DNA of 64,000 nucleotides, from assembly GCA_963281255.1 (NCBI GenBank), contig OY725494.1, positions 2,121,934 through 2,185,933 of the forward strand, written 5' to 3'. This stretch comes from Aphrocallistes beatrix. Taxonomy: Eukaryota > Porifera > Hexactinellida > Sceptrulophora > Aphrocallistidae. Below are positions 22,520 through 33,299 of the stretch, in pieces. Every line of letters begins with the position of its first letter. The stretch's first letter is position 1. Under the pieces are notes generated by a model. It did not search any database, was not told the origin of the DNA, and was given only the letters and a program-made list of their open reading frames with translations. The translations under genes and the position numbers were made by a program.

Positions 22520-23093
22520 CAGTCAGGGTCGCTTATTGTGAACCACCAGGGGACCGAAAAATTTGTTCATAATAGAGATACAGTGGAACCTGTATATAAC
22601 GGCCACTCAAGGGACTGGACAAAATTAGCCGTTATACACAGGTGTTTGTCTTAATCCCCAAAAGGTATCAACGTAGTAGAATAAATATCAGTTTTTAGAA
22701 ATCCATTACTTGAAGTAATTACATGAAACTTGTTTATCGTTCGTAACAGGTTCTGTAATAGACGCATAAAAAAGTGTAAAAGGTGATGGCCGTTATAGAC
22801 AGGTAGTGGCCGCTATAGATAGTTGATGGCCGTTATACACTGTTTTAGGGTCAGTAAGAGACTACTAACGGGTGACCGCTATACACAGGTTCAATATTGT
22901 GGAATTTCGGACGGGACTGTTCATTGGTGACCGCTATAGACAGGTGACAGTTATATAGAGTGCTCGTATATAGCAGGTTCGACTGTTCATATAAAGCGAA
23001 CTTGATTCAAAACAAATCCTATCTAATAAATGAAATTTGGACCAAGAGGTTAGTTCATAATGAACGAATGTTCATATTAAGTTACCCTGACTG
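22520..23093. mobile_element. pogo-type MITE hosting a second MITE
   Basis: The ends CAGTCAGGGTCGCTTAT and TTAAGTTACCCTGACTG are inverted and flanked by TA (22518-22519, 23094-23095). A second pogo-type MITE occupies 22581-22984. Inside the outer element the motif TTCATAATGAAC/GTTCATAATAGAG recurs. Confidence 0.75.
22581..22984. mobile_element. pogo-type MITE, GGCCGTTATA family
   Basis: It begins CAGTGGAACCTGTATATAAC after TA and ends GCAGGTTCGACTG. GGCCGTTATA or GACCGCTATA recurs about ten times just inside the ends. The same family is at 33538-33994 in inverse orientation. Confidence 0.8.
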
Positions 23094-23654
23094 TACTTGA
23101 CTAATGGGTTAGATTTACCCCTCAAGCTAAGTTAAACTATGGATCTATAAGTATACACTGCAATAGCCTATAACGTCTGTATAGTAAGGCAGAACATGTA
23201 TTAATATGGTAGGTCTATAGGAATTTAATGTAAAAAAATTAAACCTTATATTTGGCCCAAAAAGGGAGATATCAACTTGAAATTTGAAACATAAGGTGTA
23301 CTAAATAAGAGTAATAAGTATATCAAAGGAGAAATTGATATCTCGAATAACTTCTGAGATACAATTAAAAAGGTGTGACAAGCATTAGTAAAAATTGAAA
23401 GTGAAAATGCTGAGTCATCATGGATAAAATCGAGAAACAAATATCGTCACATAGGTGTACCAACGCTCCTTTACACGCTGATATTATTTTTTTCATGTAG
23501 CTTATATAGTTTTTAAGATATAAGGTGTTTCCTGTGACATGCGAATCCGCTGCTGAATCCGCTGCTAACTTCACACTCGTATAATTGTCACATTTGGTAA
23601 TTTGTCGAATATCTCGTAAACCATTGAATTTAGACACAGAAATTGTATTATAGC
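23094..23654. other. No gene seen
   Basis: Two overlapping minus-strand open stretches (23246-23637) have no recognised motif. Confidence 0.35.
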
Positions 23655-24124
23655 TAGGGATCGACCGAGAATTCCGGTTGAATCCCGGTTTTGCCGGGAT
23701 TTGGCTATTTTGCCGGAATCCCGGTTATTGCCGGGATCGCCTAAATTTACCGGGATCTAGCCGGGAATTTAAAAACCTTTATGTAGTGGAACTCAGAATG
23801 AATTAATATTCTATTCATGTAATTTATGGTTAAACGTAGTTATTATACACTATAGACATTAACATTAATTTATTTCAGAATTCTGGACACCCCGCTATTC
23901 CGAATTCCGACCATTCTTTTAGGACGAAACCCTACCTAAGGCTACATTTAACCTCAGAAATACGGTCAATTCATAACATCAATCGTTCACTACTTGTTGA
24001 ATCAATAGTTACGTGTTAAAACAAAACATTTTATTGACAATTGACAATATGTACTAATCCCGGCTAGCCGGGAATCCCGGCAAAATACCGTCCCGGCAGA
24101 AAATCTTATCCCGGTCGATCACTA
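23655..24124. mobile_element. hAT-type MITE with exact 8-bp target duplication
   Basis: The ends TAGGGATCGACCG and CGGTCGATCACTA are flanked by ATTATAGC on both sides (23647-23654, 24125-24132). CCGGGA/TCCCGG palindromes fill the outer ~100 bases of each side. Its right terminus is 16/20 identical to the left terminus of the hAT element at 14241, a possible autonomous relative. Confidence 0.9.
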
Positions 24125-24132
24125 ATTATAGC

Positions 24133-24573
24133 TAAATAGGAAGTAGCCTATTTGCTATCAAATGGGATTATATTTGAATGTCTAGCTATCGCTGTTTTCA
24201 AGATATAGCCCCAACTGACCAAAACACGTTTCCATAGCAACACTGGAATGTAAGATCATTCCATGAAAAAATTCCAAATTTTTAGTATTAACACATTCAC
24301 TTCTCAGTTCTATGCGAAAAGTTTTATAATAAAAACACTTAGAAGTGCCCTTAAACGGCCTCTGAAAATCACTAAATTTGACCCAAATATAACCTGTTGC
24401 GCAATCATTTGATGGCTAATCTAAATTTTAACAACGGATATGGGTGCTTTGACACCATATTTATATATGCTGATAATACATTCCTAAGCTCTATTGTGCT
24501 TTGTTAATGATTTAAGGCAGCTCATGTATTTCTTCATCCATCTTCTACCGCATCCCTGGTTAAGTTACTCTTA
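24133..24573. other. No gene seen
   Basis: Left flank of the Ginger-like element, AT-rich. Confidence 0.4.
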
Positions 24574-24577
24574 GGCC

Positions 24578-24673
24578 TGTTGCGTGGAATTCTGAGACGC
24601 ATAGAATTTTGAGACACTAGTGTTATCGAACCATGGATTGCGTAGAATTTTGAGACGCATAGAATACTGAGAC
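24578..24673 (+). repeat. Ginger left terminal inverted repeat
   Basis: 96 bp, matching 33136-33231 in inverse orientation with one mismatch. It contains GCGTAGAATTTTGAGAC, in complement the 17-mer that is amplified in the 48-bp array, and two close variants of it. These repeats are the natural candidates for transposase binding sites. Confidence 0.9.
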
Positions 24674-24981
24674 TGAGTTCACTAGCTACGTATATAATCT
24701 CAATATTATTCATTCATCCCCAAGATTTCACTTGACCTGATTTTTTGCTTTCATTATGCCACTGTTATTAATATAAAACTTGATTCAGCTCCAAAAGAAC
24801 CATCAATGAGGGGTGTGGGCCGGTGATATTCTACATCATAACTAATTATGTCGAATGTATATATCCCAATCATTCGTAATCAATACCCTTACACCTGAAG
24901 TGCTGATTGAAATAATGACAATATATGTGGCAGCAAATTATTGATGCGGGCAGTGGGGCTGAAACAAGTTTTCAGCGGCCT

Positions 24982-24988
24982 TATAAAA
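24982..24988 (+). promoter_or_regulatory. Candidate TATA box of the Ginger gene
   Basis: TATAAAA stands 40 bases before the presumed ATG at 25028. That places a start site near 25010-25015 and a very short 5' leader. It is the only TATAAAA close upstream. Confidence 0.45.
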
Positions 24989-25027
24989 TGTATTTGATGT
25001 TATGTGCTTTTCGCCTTAGAATTATAA

Positions 25028-28000
25028 ATGGATCGTTTGGAGTACGTCCGAACATTTAAATTCTTAAAGCATGGAAAATATCCAGATGGATTTTCCCGTC
25101 AACAGAAGTGGAACTTCAAGAGGAAGTTGACCAGATTTTTCGTATCTGAGTCGGACATACTCTACAAGGTGAGTACGATCTAATACTGTAATTCTGGTAT
25201 TTACGGTTTATTCAAAGATTTTTTAAAAGCGAATAGAAAGTATTCTAAAATATAGCTGCTTGACCGGCTACTGACCTTTATATTTATTAATTTTAATTAA
25301 TAAATTAATTACCATATTAAGATATCGTCAGTTAAACACTCAATTATTTTAAGTTCTGAAAAAACTTGACCTGTTCCATGCATAAACATTTCCGAACGAA
25401 TTTTCGTCTTGGAGTATTTTATTAAAACATATTTGTATATCGTTTTTAATTGTATTAATTACAGAGAGAGATAATAGATGAACAGGAGAGAGACTTCCAG
25501 GTTCCATCCCGTGATGATGTCCCGAGTATATTGGAAAAATATCATGACCATCTTTTACATCCTGGAATGAATTCCACTGCCCAATCAATTCAGCAGCGCT
25601 ATTACTGGATGGGGATGTATACAGAGATTGTGAACTACGTGAGTTTGGCATATTATTAATGACGAGTCTTTCACTTTCATTACTAATTAATTAATTAAAC
25701 AAAATTAATCAACCATTGTATGCTAGGTAAAAACTTGTGATGCTTGCCAGCAAAATAAAGCTTTGCCACCTCAGCCACAGAAAAAGTTACAGCCGATTCC
25801 TCCTCCAGAGAGGCCGTGGAAGCATATAGGGATTGATCTCGTGTGTGATCTCTCTCCAAGTCCGGATGGTTACAAACACATTCTCGTTACCGTCTGCTAC
25901 TTGAGCAAGTATGTAGTGGTGCGACCTCTCAAGACCAAAACCGCCGATGAAGTAACCGCAAATCTGAAAGATATATATCTCGATGTTGGTGTTCCAGATA
26001 TTATCCAACACGATCAAGGCAAAGAGTTCACTAGCAATGTAAGCTATGATTTTGCAATCATATATGTAGAAGATAGGATAGTCATATTGTTTTCCGCCCT
26101 TTTAGATTTTTCAGCAATTTCATCAGAAGTTAGAAGTTGACAACCGCAGTACTCGTGCCTATCACCCGATGGCAAATGGGTTGGTCGAGGCTCATAACAA
26201 GATTTTAAAATCGTATGTGGTAGTATTTCATCCATTTATAAGTTAATCAATTATCATTGTTTAATGATGCATTAAATTCTAGCAAGTTGAACAGGATGAC
26301 CTTTCAGACTGGGCAACATTGGTCTACTCTACTCAAGCCTGCAGTCTTATGCATGAACTCGACTTTTAAGAAGTCTCACTCGTCTACTCCATTTCAGGTC
26401 ATGTGGGGACGAGAATCTAAATACGAAAATTTAGTCTCTGATATATCTAAGATCAAAATAGCTCCTGATGAAGACTATCAACTAGAAGAGGCAATTTTAT
26501 CCGAGACCTTACCAGCACAGGAGTGCGAAATGCTAGATACCTTTTCCCCTCCAGAAGACCACCTTGAATCAATTCACTTCCTGAATGAGTCAAGGAACAA
26601 TACCCGGAAACGTGCAAATGTCTTGATTAAATCAGAGCAGCTAAAGCAGAAGAGGCAATATGATAAGAAAGTCAACGAAAAGAGGTATGCTATTTTTATT
26701 ATTTACACGAACATAGTTCATATTGATTATTATTTTTAATACATGGTGTAGGTGCAAACTTAAGGAAGGAGACAAAATCCTATTCACCAACATGCCTAAA
26801 TTAAAACAGATGCCCAACACTAAAAGTCAGGGTAAATTTTTGGGACCTTTTACAGCGTCTAGAATTACTGATAGTCGTGCGATCATTTCAAAAGAAGAAT
26901 TAAATTCCAAAAGAGATAAGAAAGTACCCATCCATATCACACAACTCTACTACGAACGTCAAGAAATTGATAGTAGACTCTCTAATACGAAATCTACGGA
27001 AAAGAGGAAAGTTGATCTGACATCTGATAGCCGAGAAACCAAAAGAATGAAGCTTTCACAAGTACGTATGTTCAATATTTCACTCAATGCATCATGATAT
27101 GATTTGCTTATTTGCCCTTCTTCTCTAGACCCCACACACTGAATTTGGGTTTACAAGTGAAGTAATTCATAATCATCTCTCGAACCTCAAGGTGATTTGA
27201 ATAGTTATTTGTTGTAAAGTAATCATCTCGTGATTTGTTTCATAATAATGCTGACGCCAAACTACTATTTTTTCATCGAAATTCTTGTACCATGTTTATT
27301 TAAAATTATCACTAGACAAAATAATTGTGCAACTGTATGTTGTGAGCTTTTCATGAGAATCATTTTCTCAATCACTAGATTATTCTCAATGACAACTTGA
27401 GGAGAGGTACTTTCATGACACCCTTACATGAAGATCTACATAGGAAACTGAATAGATTCCACCATTACGTCCCCAATATCCTCATTTTTCAGTTTCTTAA
27501 GGACTCGAACGCGGATCAGTTGGTACTTTTTGAACATTTAGTAATTGCCAATTCTAAAACTTATGATTTAAAATAACATATTGACTTTAGAAGAAAGAAA
27601 TCAGGGAAACTGTTCTGAGCTGGACTTCAGATTTATATCCAGAATTAGGAGATATTATGGCTGCTAAATACGCTGAGAAAGTACTTTATGGAGTTGTGAG
27701 TTATATTTAATAAATTGTGTCCAGATAAAATGCATAAAAATAGTCTAATGTATATCAAACTATTCTAAATTCATATTTTATAAGTGCGCAGTTCGAAACA
27801 TTCGAATGACTACGTTTTAAAATTTATATTATAACATTTATACTTTAGGCTATCCAGTATTTGAGTTCCATGCTTTGGGATTCATTCCCTGACAACTCGA
27901 AATCCAGAAGCCCCGAGATCCCTAGCTCCAGTCCTAAAATCCAAGTTCTTTCAGAAGGGTGGCTAAGAGAGAAATGCGATTTATATGGACTCAAATTCGA

Positions 28001-28529
28001 CTCTGTAATTCGGCAACCCGGTAACCTCGCAGGCCAACCACTTAGCTGTTATCAACCATGGGAGACCGAGAGCATAGTAGGTGATGGTAACTGTTTGTAC
28101 AGATGCCTAGCGAAAGTATTTACTGGCAAAGAAGATAACTATCCTCAAATGCGTAAAATTATATCTCATTTTATCGCCTCTGAAGGAACAACGAAACTCG
28201 CCTGGTACTTCAAACAAAAACAAACAACCCCATGTGACTACTTTCTAAATGAGAATCCCTGTCATCTTAATGGAATTTGGGGAAGCGATGTGGAAATAAT
28301 GACGGCTTCTTGTATCTTCAATGTGGATATATATGTAGCGACCAAGAACAATCAAGGAAGCTCGCTTATTCGAGTTGTTAGATGGAACCTGCATAGAGCC
28401 ACTGACAATCCTGAAGCAGCCATCTACATCCAAAATTTTAATCTCCATTATGAACCAGTCACCTCAATGATAAACTGCGCCACTCCTTCTTATGGAAACA
28501 TACCCGGAGATGTTCAGACTCTTGACTAA
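25028..28529 (+). CDS. Ginger1-like transposase: integrase + GPY/F + OTU, ten exons, 812 aa
   Basis: Exons by GT-AG sites with matching phases: 25028-25168, 25465-25638, 25727-26038, 26106-26212, 26283-26684, 26752-27061, 27129-27191, 27379-27522, 27591-27695, 27849-28529 (TAA). They sum to 2439 nt with no stop. H2C2 zinc finger: H74/H79, C109/C112. Integrase core: D142 (G-I-D-L-V), D201 (H-D-Q-G-K-E-F), E237 (G-L-V-E-A-H-N). The acceptor at 26106 was chosen over 26115 because it restores exact D-x35-E spacing. GPY/F domain at ~380-435 (K-F-L-G-P-F-T; H-I-T-Q-L-Y). Residues 483-586 are helical and unknown. OTU-type cysteine protease at ~655-795: D665-G-N-C668 and H786 in L-H-Y-E. Role: nuclear transposase binding the termini; the OTU part should remove ubiquitin, target unknown. 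All catalytic residues are present. The alternative is a domesticated KRBA2/GIN-like gene, but intact termini argue for a mobile element. Confidence 0.85.
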
Positions 28530-28586
28530 ATACTAGCTTCTTCACACTTTACTGTACGGACTCTGTGTTTACAAACAAACAATACT

Positions 28587-28665
28587 ATACGGACTACGTG
28601 TTTACATATGGACCTAGTTGGCAACTAGCCAGCCTGATGAGTCTTAGATAGACGAAAGGCCCGTA
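28587..28665 (+). ncRNA. Hammerhead ribozyme-like motif, degenerate
   Basis: CTGATGA (28634-28640), a stem II of GTCT/AGAC around TAGAT, then GAAA (28654-28657) make the exact conserved core. After GAAA, GGCCCGTAT can pair with ATACGGACT at 28587-28595, with one mismatch and one bulge, as stem III of a type III ribozyme; base 28596 is then the cleavage position. Stem I is poor: a good distal hairpin (CTAGTT/AACTAG) exists, but the bases next to the core do not pair. It may be a decayed or chance motif. Confidence 0.35.
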
Positions 28666-28951
28666 TTTTTTCTGATGACTATAGCATTAATTTAACAAAT
28701 AACACAACACCTATCTTCAAGCTAAGAGGAGAACAGTCTGATTTGTAATTAATGGATGCAAAAAGTATTTCGATGTCTCAAAATTATAACGAAGTAGACA
28801 CTTTACAAGTTAACTTAACGACAGCACGATTATCTGATTTATTGCAATATATGAGTGTTATGAAATCATGTACTACCGATTGCTAAACTACTAAATAACC
28901 AACAATATAATTCCATTGTAGTAAATATCTTTATATTCTATTTATTTGGTA

Positions 28952-28957
28952 AATAAA
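28952..28957 (+). terminator. Polyadenylation signal AATAAA
   Basis: The canonical hexamer lies 423 bases after the Ginger stop codon, followed by a T-rich, TG-containing stretch. It would end the transcript just before the 48-bp array. Confidence 0.5.
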
Positions 28958-29094
28958 CATTTTTATGTTGGTATATGCATTTTATTTATTTATTATTAAA
29001 CGTGTTCACGTTCTTCCAATTATCTTGTAAAGTACACTCTAGGGGAGGGTTTGATTTAGTTATTAGGATAGCCTGTATTAAAATAATTGACACT

Positions 29095-32000
29095 AAATCT
29101 AATAGAAATGTCTCAAAATTCTACGCTCGCTATTTGCATTATAAATCTAATAGAAATGTCTCAAAATTCTACGCTCGCTATTTGCATTATAAATCTAATT
29201 GAAATGTCTCAAAATTCTACGCTCGCTATTTGCATTATAAATCTAATTGAAGTGTCTCAAAATTCTACGCTCGCTATTTGCATTATAAATCTAATTGAAA
29301 TGTCTCAAAATTCTACGCTCGCTATTTGCATTATAAATCTAATTGAAATGTCTCAAAATTCTACGCTCGCTATTTGCATTATAAATCTAATTGAAATGTC
29401 TCAAAATTCTACGCTCGCTATTTGCATTATAAATCTAATTGAAATGTCTCAAAATTCTACGCTCGCTATTTGCATTATAAATCTAATTGAAATGTCTCAA
29501 AATTCTACGCTCGCTATTTGCATTATAAATCTAATTGAAATGTCTCAAAATTCTACGCTCGCTATTTGCATTATAAATCTAATTGAAATGTCTCAAAATT
29601 CTACGCTCGCTATTTGCATTATAAATCTAATTGAAATGTCTCAAAATTCTACGCTCGCTATTTGCATTATAAATCTAATTGAAATGTCTCAAAATTCTAC
29701 GCTCGCTATTTGCATTATAAATCTAATTGAAATGTCTCAAAATTCTACGCTCGCTATTTGCATTATAAATCTAATAGAAATGTCTCAAAATTCTACGCTC
29801 GCTATTTGCATTATAAATCTAATAGAAATGTCTCAAAATTCTACGCTCGCTATTTGCATTATAAATCTAATTGAAATGTCTCAAAATTCTACGTTCGCTA
29901 TTTGCATTATAAATCTAATTGAAATGTCTCAAAATTCTACGCTCGCTATTTGCATTATAAATCTAATTGAAATGTCTCAAAATTCTACGCTCGCTATTTG
30001 CATTATAAATCTAATAGAAATGTCTCAAAATTCTACGCTCGCTATTTGCATTATAAATCTAATAGAAATGTCTCAAAATTCTACGCTCGCTATTTGCATT
30101 ATAAATCTAATTGAAATGTCTCAAAATTCTACGTTCGCTATTTGCATTATAAATCTAATAGAAATGTCTCAAAATTCTACGCTCGCTATTTGCATTATAA
30201 ATCTAATAGAAATGTCTCAAAATTCTACGCTCGCTATTTGCATTATAAATCTAATTGAAATGTCTCAAAATTCTACGTTCGCTATTTGCATTATAAATCT
30301 AATTGAAATGTCTCAAAATTCTACGTTCGCTATTTGCATTATAAATCTAATAGAAATGTCTCAAAATTCTACGCTCGCTATTTGCATTATAAATCTAATA
30401 GAAATGTCTCAAAATTCTACGCTCGCTATTTGCATTATAAATCTAATTGAAATGTCTCAAAATTCTACGTTCGCTATTTGCATTATAAATCTAATTGAAA
30501 TGTCTCAAAATTCTACGTTCGCTATTTGCATTATAAATCTAATAGAAATGTCTCAAAATTCTACGCTCGCTATTTGCATTATAAATCTAATAGAAATGTC
30601 TCAAAATTCTACGCTCGCTATTTGCATTATAAATCTAATTGAAATGTCTCAAAATTCTACGTTCGCTATTTGCATTATAAATCTAATTGAAATGTCTCAA
30701 AATTCTACGCTCGCTATTTGCATTATAAATCTAACAGAAATGTCTCAAAATTCTACGCTCGCTATTTGCATTATAAATCTAATAGAAATGTCTCAAAATT
30801 CTACGCTCGCTATTTGCATTATAAATCTAATAGAAATGTCTCAAAATTCTACGCTCGCTATTTGCATTATAAATCTAATTGAAATGTCTCAAAATTCTAC
30901 GCTCGCTATTTGCATTATAAATCTAATAGAAATGTCTCAAAATTCTACGCTCGCTATTTGCATTATAAATCTAATTGAAATGTCTCAAAATTCTACGTTC
31001 GCTATTTGCATTATAAATCTAATTGAAATGTCTCAAAATTCTACGCTCGCTATTTGCATTATAAATCTAATAGAAATGTCTCAAAATTCTACGCTCGCTA
31101 TTTGCATTATAAATCTAATAGAAATGTCTCAAAATTCTACGCTCGCTATTTGCATTATAAATCTAATAGAAATGTCTCAAAATTCTACGCTCGCTATTTG
31201 CATTATAAATCTAATTGAAATGTCTCAAAATTCTACGCTCGCTATTTGCATTATAAATCTAATAGAAATGTCTCAAAATTCTACGCTCGCTATTTGCATT
31301 ATAAATCTAATAGAAATGTCTCAAAATTCTACGCTCGCTATTTGCATTATAAATCTAATAGAAATGTCTCAAAATTCTACGCTCGCTATTTGCATTATAA
31401 ATCTAATTGAAATGTCTCAAAATTCTACGCTCGCTATTTGCATTATAAATCTAATTGAAATGTCTCAAAATTCTACGTTCGCTATTTGCATTATAAATCT
31501 AATTGAAATGTCTCAAAATTCTACGCTCGCTATTTGCATTATAAATCTAATTGAAATGTCTCAAAATTCTACGCTCGCTATTTGCATTATAAATCTAATT
31601 GAAATGTCTCAAAATTCTACGCTCGCTATTTGCATTATAAATCTAATAGAAATGTCTCAAAATTCTACGCTCGCTATTTGCATTATAAATCTAATAGAAA
31701 TGTCTCAAAATTCTACGCTCGCTATTTGCATTATAAATCTAATTGAAATGTCTCAAAATTCTACGTTCGCTATTTGCATTATAAATCTAATTGAAATGTC
31801 TCAAAATTCTACGCTCGCTATTTGCATTATAAATCTAATTGAAATGTCTCAAAATTCTACGCTCGCTATTTGCATTATAAATCTAATAGAAATGTCTCAA
31901 AATTCTACGCTCGCTATTTGCATTATAAATCTAATAGAAATGTCTCAAAATTCTACGCTCGCTATTTGCATTATAAATCTAATTGAAATGTCTCAAAATT

Positions 32001-33113
32001 CTACGTTCGCTATTTGCATTATAAATCTAATAGAAATGTCTCAAAATTCTACGCTCGCTATTTGCATTATAAATCTAATAGAAATGTCTCAAAATTCTAC
32101 GCTCGCTATTTGCATTATAAATCTAATTGAAATGTCTCAAAATTCTACGTTCGCTATTTGCATTATAAATCTAATTGAAATGTCTCAAAATTCTACGCTC
32201 GCTATTTGCATTATAAATCTAATTGAAATGTCTCAAAATTCTACGCTCGCTATTTGCATTATAAATCTAATAGAAATGTCTCAAAATTCTACGCTCGCTA
32301 TTTGCATTATAAATCTAATTGAAATGTCTCAAAATTCTACGTTCGCTATTTGCATTATAAATCTAATTTGAAATGTCTCAAAATTCTACGCTCGCTATTT
32401 GCATTATAAATCTAATAGAAATGTCTCAAAATTCTACGCTCGCTATTTGCATTATAAATCTAATTGAAATGTCTCAAAATTCTACGTTCGCTATTTGCAT
32501 TATAAATCTAATAGAAATGTCTCAAAATTCTACGCTCGCTATTTGCATTATAAATCTAATTGAAATGTCTCAAAATTCTACGCTCGCTATTTGCATTATA
32601 AATCTAATAGAAATGTCTCAAAATTCTACGCTCGCTATTTGCATTATAAATCTAATTGAAATGTCTCAAAATTCTACGCTCGCTATTTGCATTATAAATC
32701 TAATAGAAATGTCTCAAAATTCTACGCTCGCTATTTGCATTATAAATCTAATTGAAATGTCTCAAAATTCTACGTTCGCTATTTGCATTATAAATCTAAT
32801 AGAAATGTCTCAAAATTCTACGCTCGCTATTTGCATTATAAATCTAATTGAAATGTCTCAAAATTCTACGCTCGCTATTTGCATTATAAATCTAATTGAA
32901 ATGTCTCAAAATTCTACGCTCGCTATTTGCATTATAAATCTAATAGAAGTGTCTCAAAATTCTACGCTCGCTATTTGCATTATAAATCTAATTGAAATGT
33001 CTCAAAATTCTACGCTCGCTATTTGCATTATAAATCTAATAGAAATGTCTCAAAATTCTACGCTCGCTATTTGCATTATAAATCTAATTGAAATGTCTCA
33101 AAATTCTACGCTC
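29095..33113 (+). repeat. 48-bp minisatellite, ~84 copies, inside the Ginger element
   Basis: The unit contains GTCTCAAAATTCTACGC, the same 17-mer present in the element's terminal repeats. Units are nearly identical and differ mainly at two sites: TAATAG/TAATTG and ACGCTC/ACGTTC. One unit near 32368 has an extra T. Because 48 is a multiple of 3 the array is open in one frame (16-residue period starting N-L-I-E-M-S-Q-N) from 29087 to 33128, apart from that T. This is a by-product of the period, not evidence of a protein. Next to it, the right terminal repeat is itself partly duplicated (33102-33136 against 33152-33186). Confidence 0.97.
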
Positions 33114-33135
33114 TCCATAGTTCTATAACACTAGT

Positions 33136-33231
33136 GTCTCAGAATTCTATGCGTCTCAAAATTCTACGCAATCCATGGTTCGATAACACTAGTGTCTCAA
33201 AATTCTATGCGTCTCAGAATTCCACGCAACA
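33136..33231 (-). repeat. Ginger right terminal inverted repeat
   Basis: Inverse of 24578-24673 with one mismatch. Its outer end is CCACGCAACA, followed by the GGCC duplication. Its inner side grades into the 48-bp array through an extra half-copy of the terminal motif. Confidence 0.9.
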
Positions 33232-33299
33232 GGCCTTATATATAGTAGGCTATGATTTAACCAATTTACAAAGGAGGGGGATTTTTGCGAATTGCCCGA

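Larger units (their letters stand above)
28530..29094 (+). other. Ginger 3' untranslated region
   Basis: About 560 bases between the stop codon and the 48-bp array. It holds a duplicated TACGGACTNNGTGTTTACA block (28555-28605), a hammerhead-like core and a polyadenylation signal. No further coding exon was recognised. Confidence 0.5.
24578..33231 (+). mobile_element. Ginger1-like DNA transposon, complete
   Basis: It is 8,654 bp from TGTTGCGTGG to CCACGCAACA, with ~96-bp terminal inverted repeats differing at one base. The direct repeat GGCC flanks both ends (24574-24577, 33232-33235). T-G...C-A ends, a 4-bp duplication and an integrase-type transposase with a GPY/F domain are the defining set for Ginger elements. 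These are DNA transposons related to Gypsy retroelement integrases but lacking reverse transcriptase. Nothing resembling reverse transcriptase, protease or gag lies inside. One spliced gene (25028-28529) and a 4-kb minisatellite fill it. Because GGCC is palindromic, the exact end could be argued by a few bases. Confidence 0.88.

Noticed and set aside
26115-26212. Alternative exon 4 starting at 26115
   Set aside because: It is in frame, but gives 32 instead of 35 residues between the second Asp and the Glu; the acceptor at 26106 restores the family spacing.
29095-33113. CRISPR array
   Set aside because: Units are contiguous with no variable spacers, and the setting is a eukaryotic transposon.
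29087-33128. A 1,094-codon open frame and its 251-codon continuation encoding a 16-residue repeat
   Set aside because: The period of 48 bases is divisible by three and the unit happens to lack a stop in this frame. The unit matches non-coding terminal repeat sequence and a polyadenylation signal precedes it.
24578-33231. LTR retrotransposon or endogenous retrovirus
   Set aside because: The integrase suggested it, but the ends are inverted rather than direct repeats, the gene has introns, and no reverse transcriptase, protease, gag or envelope-like region is present.
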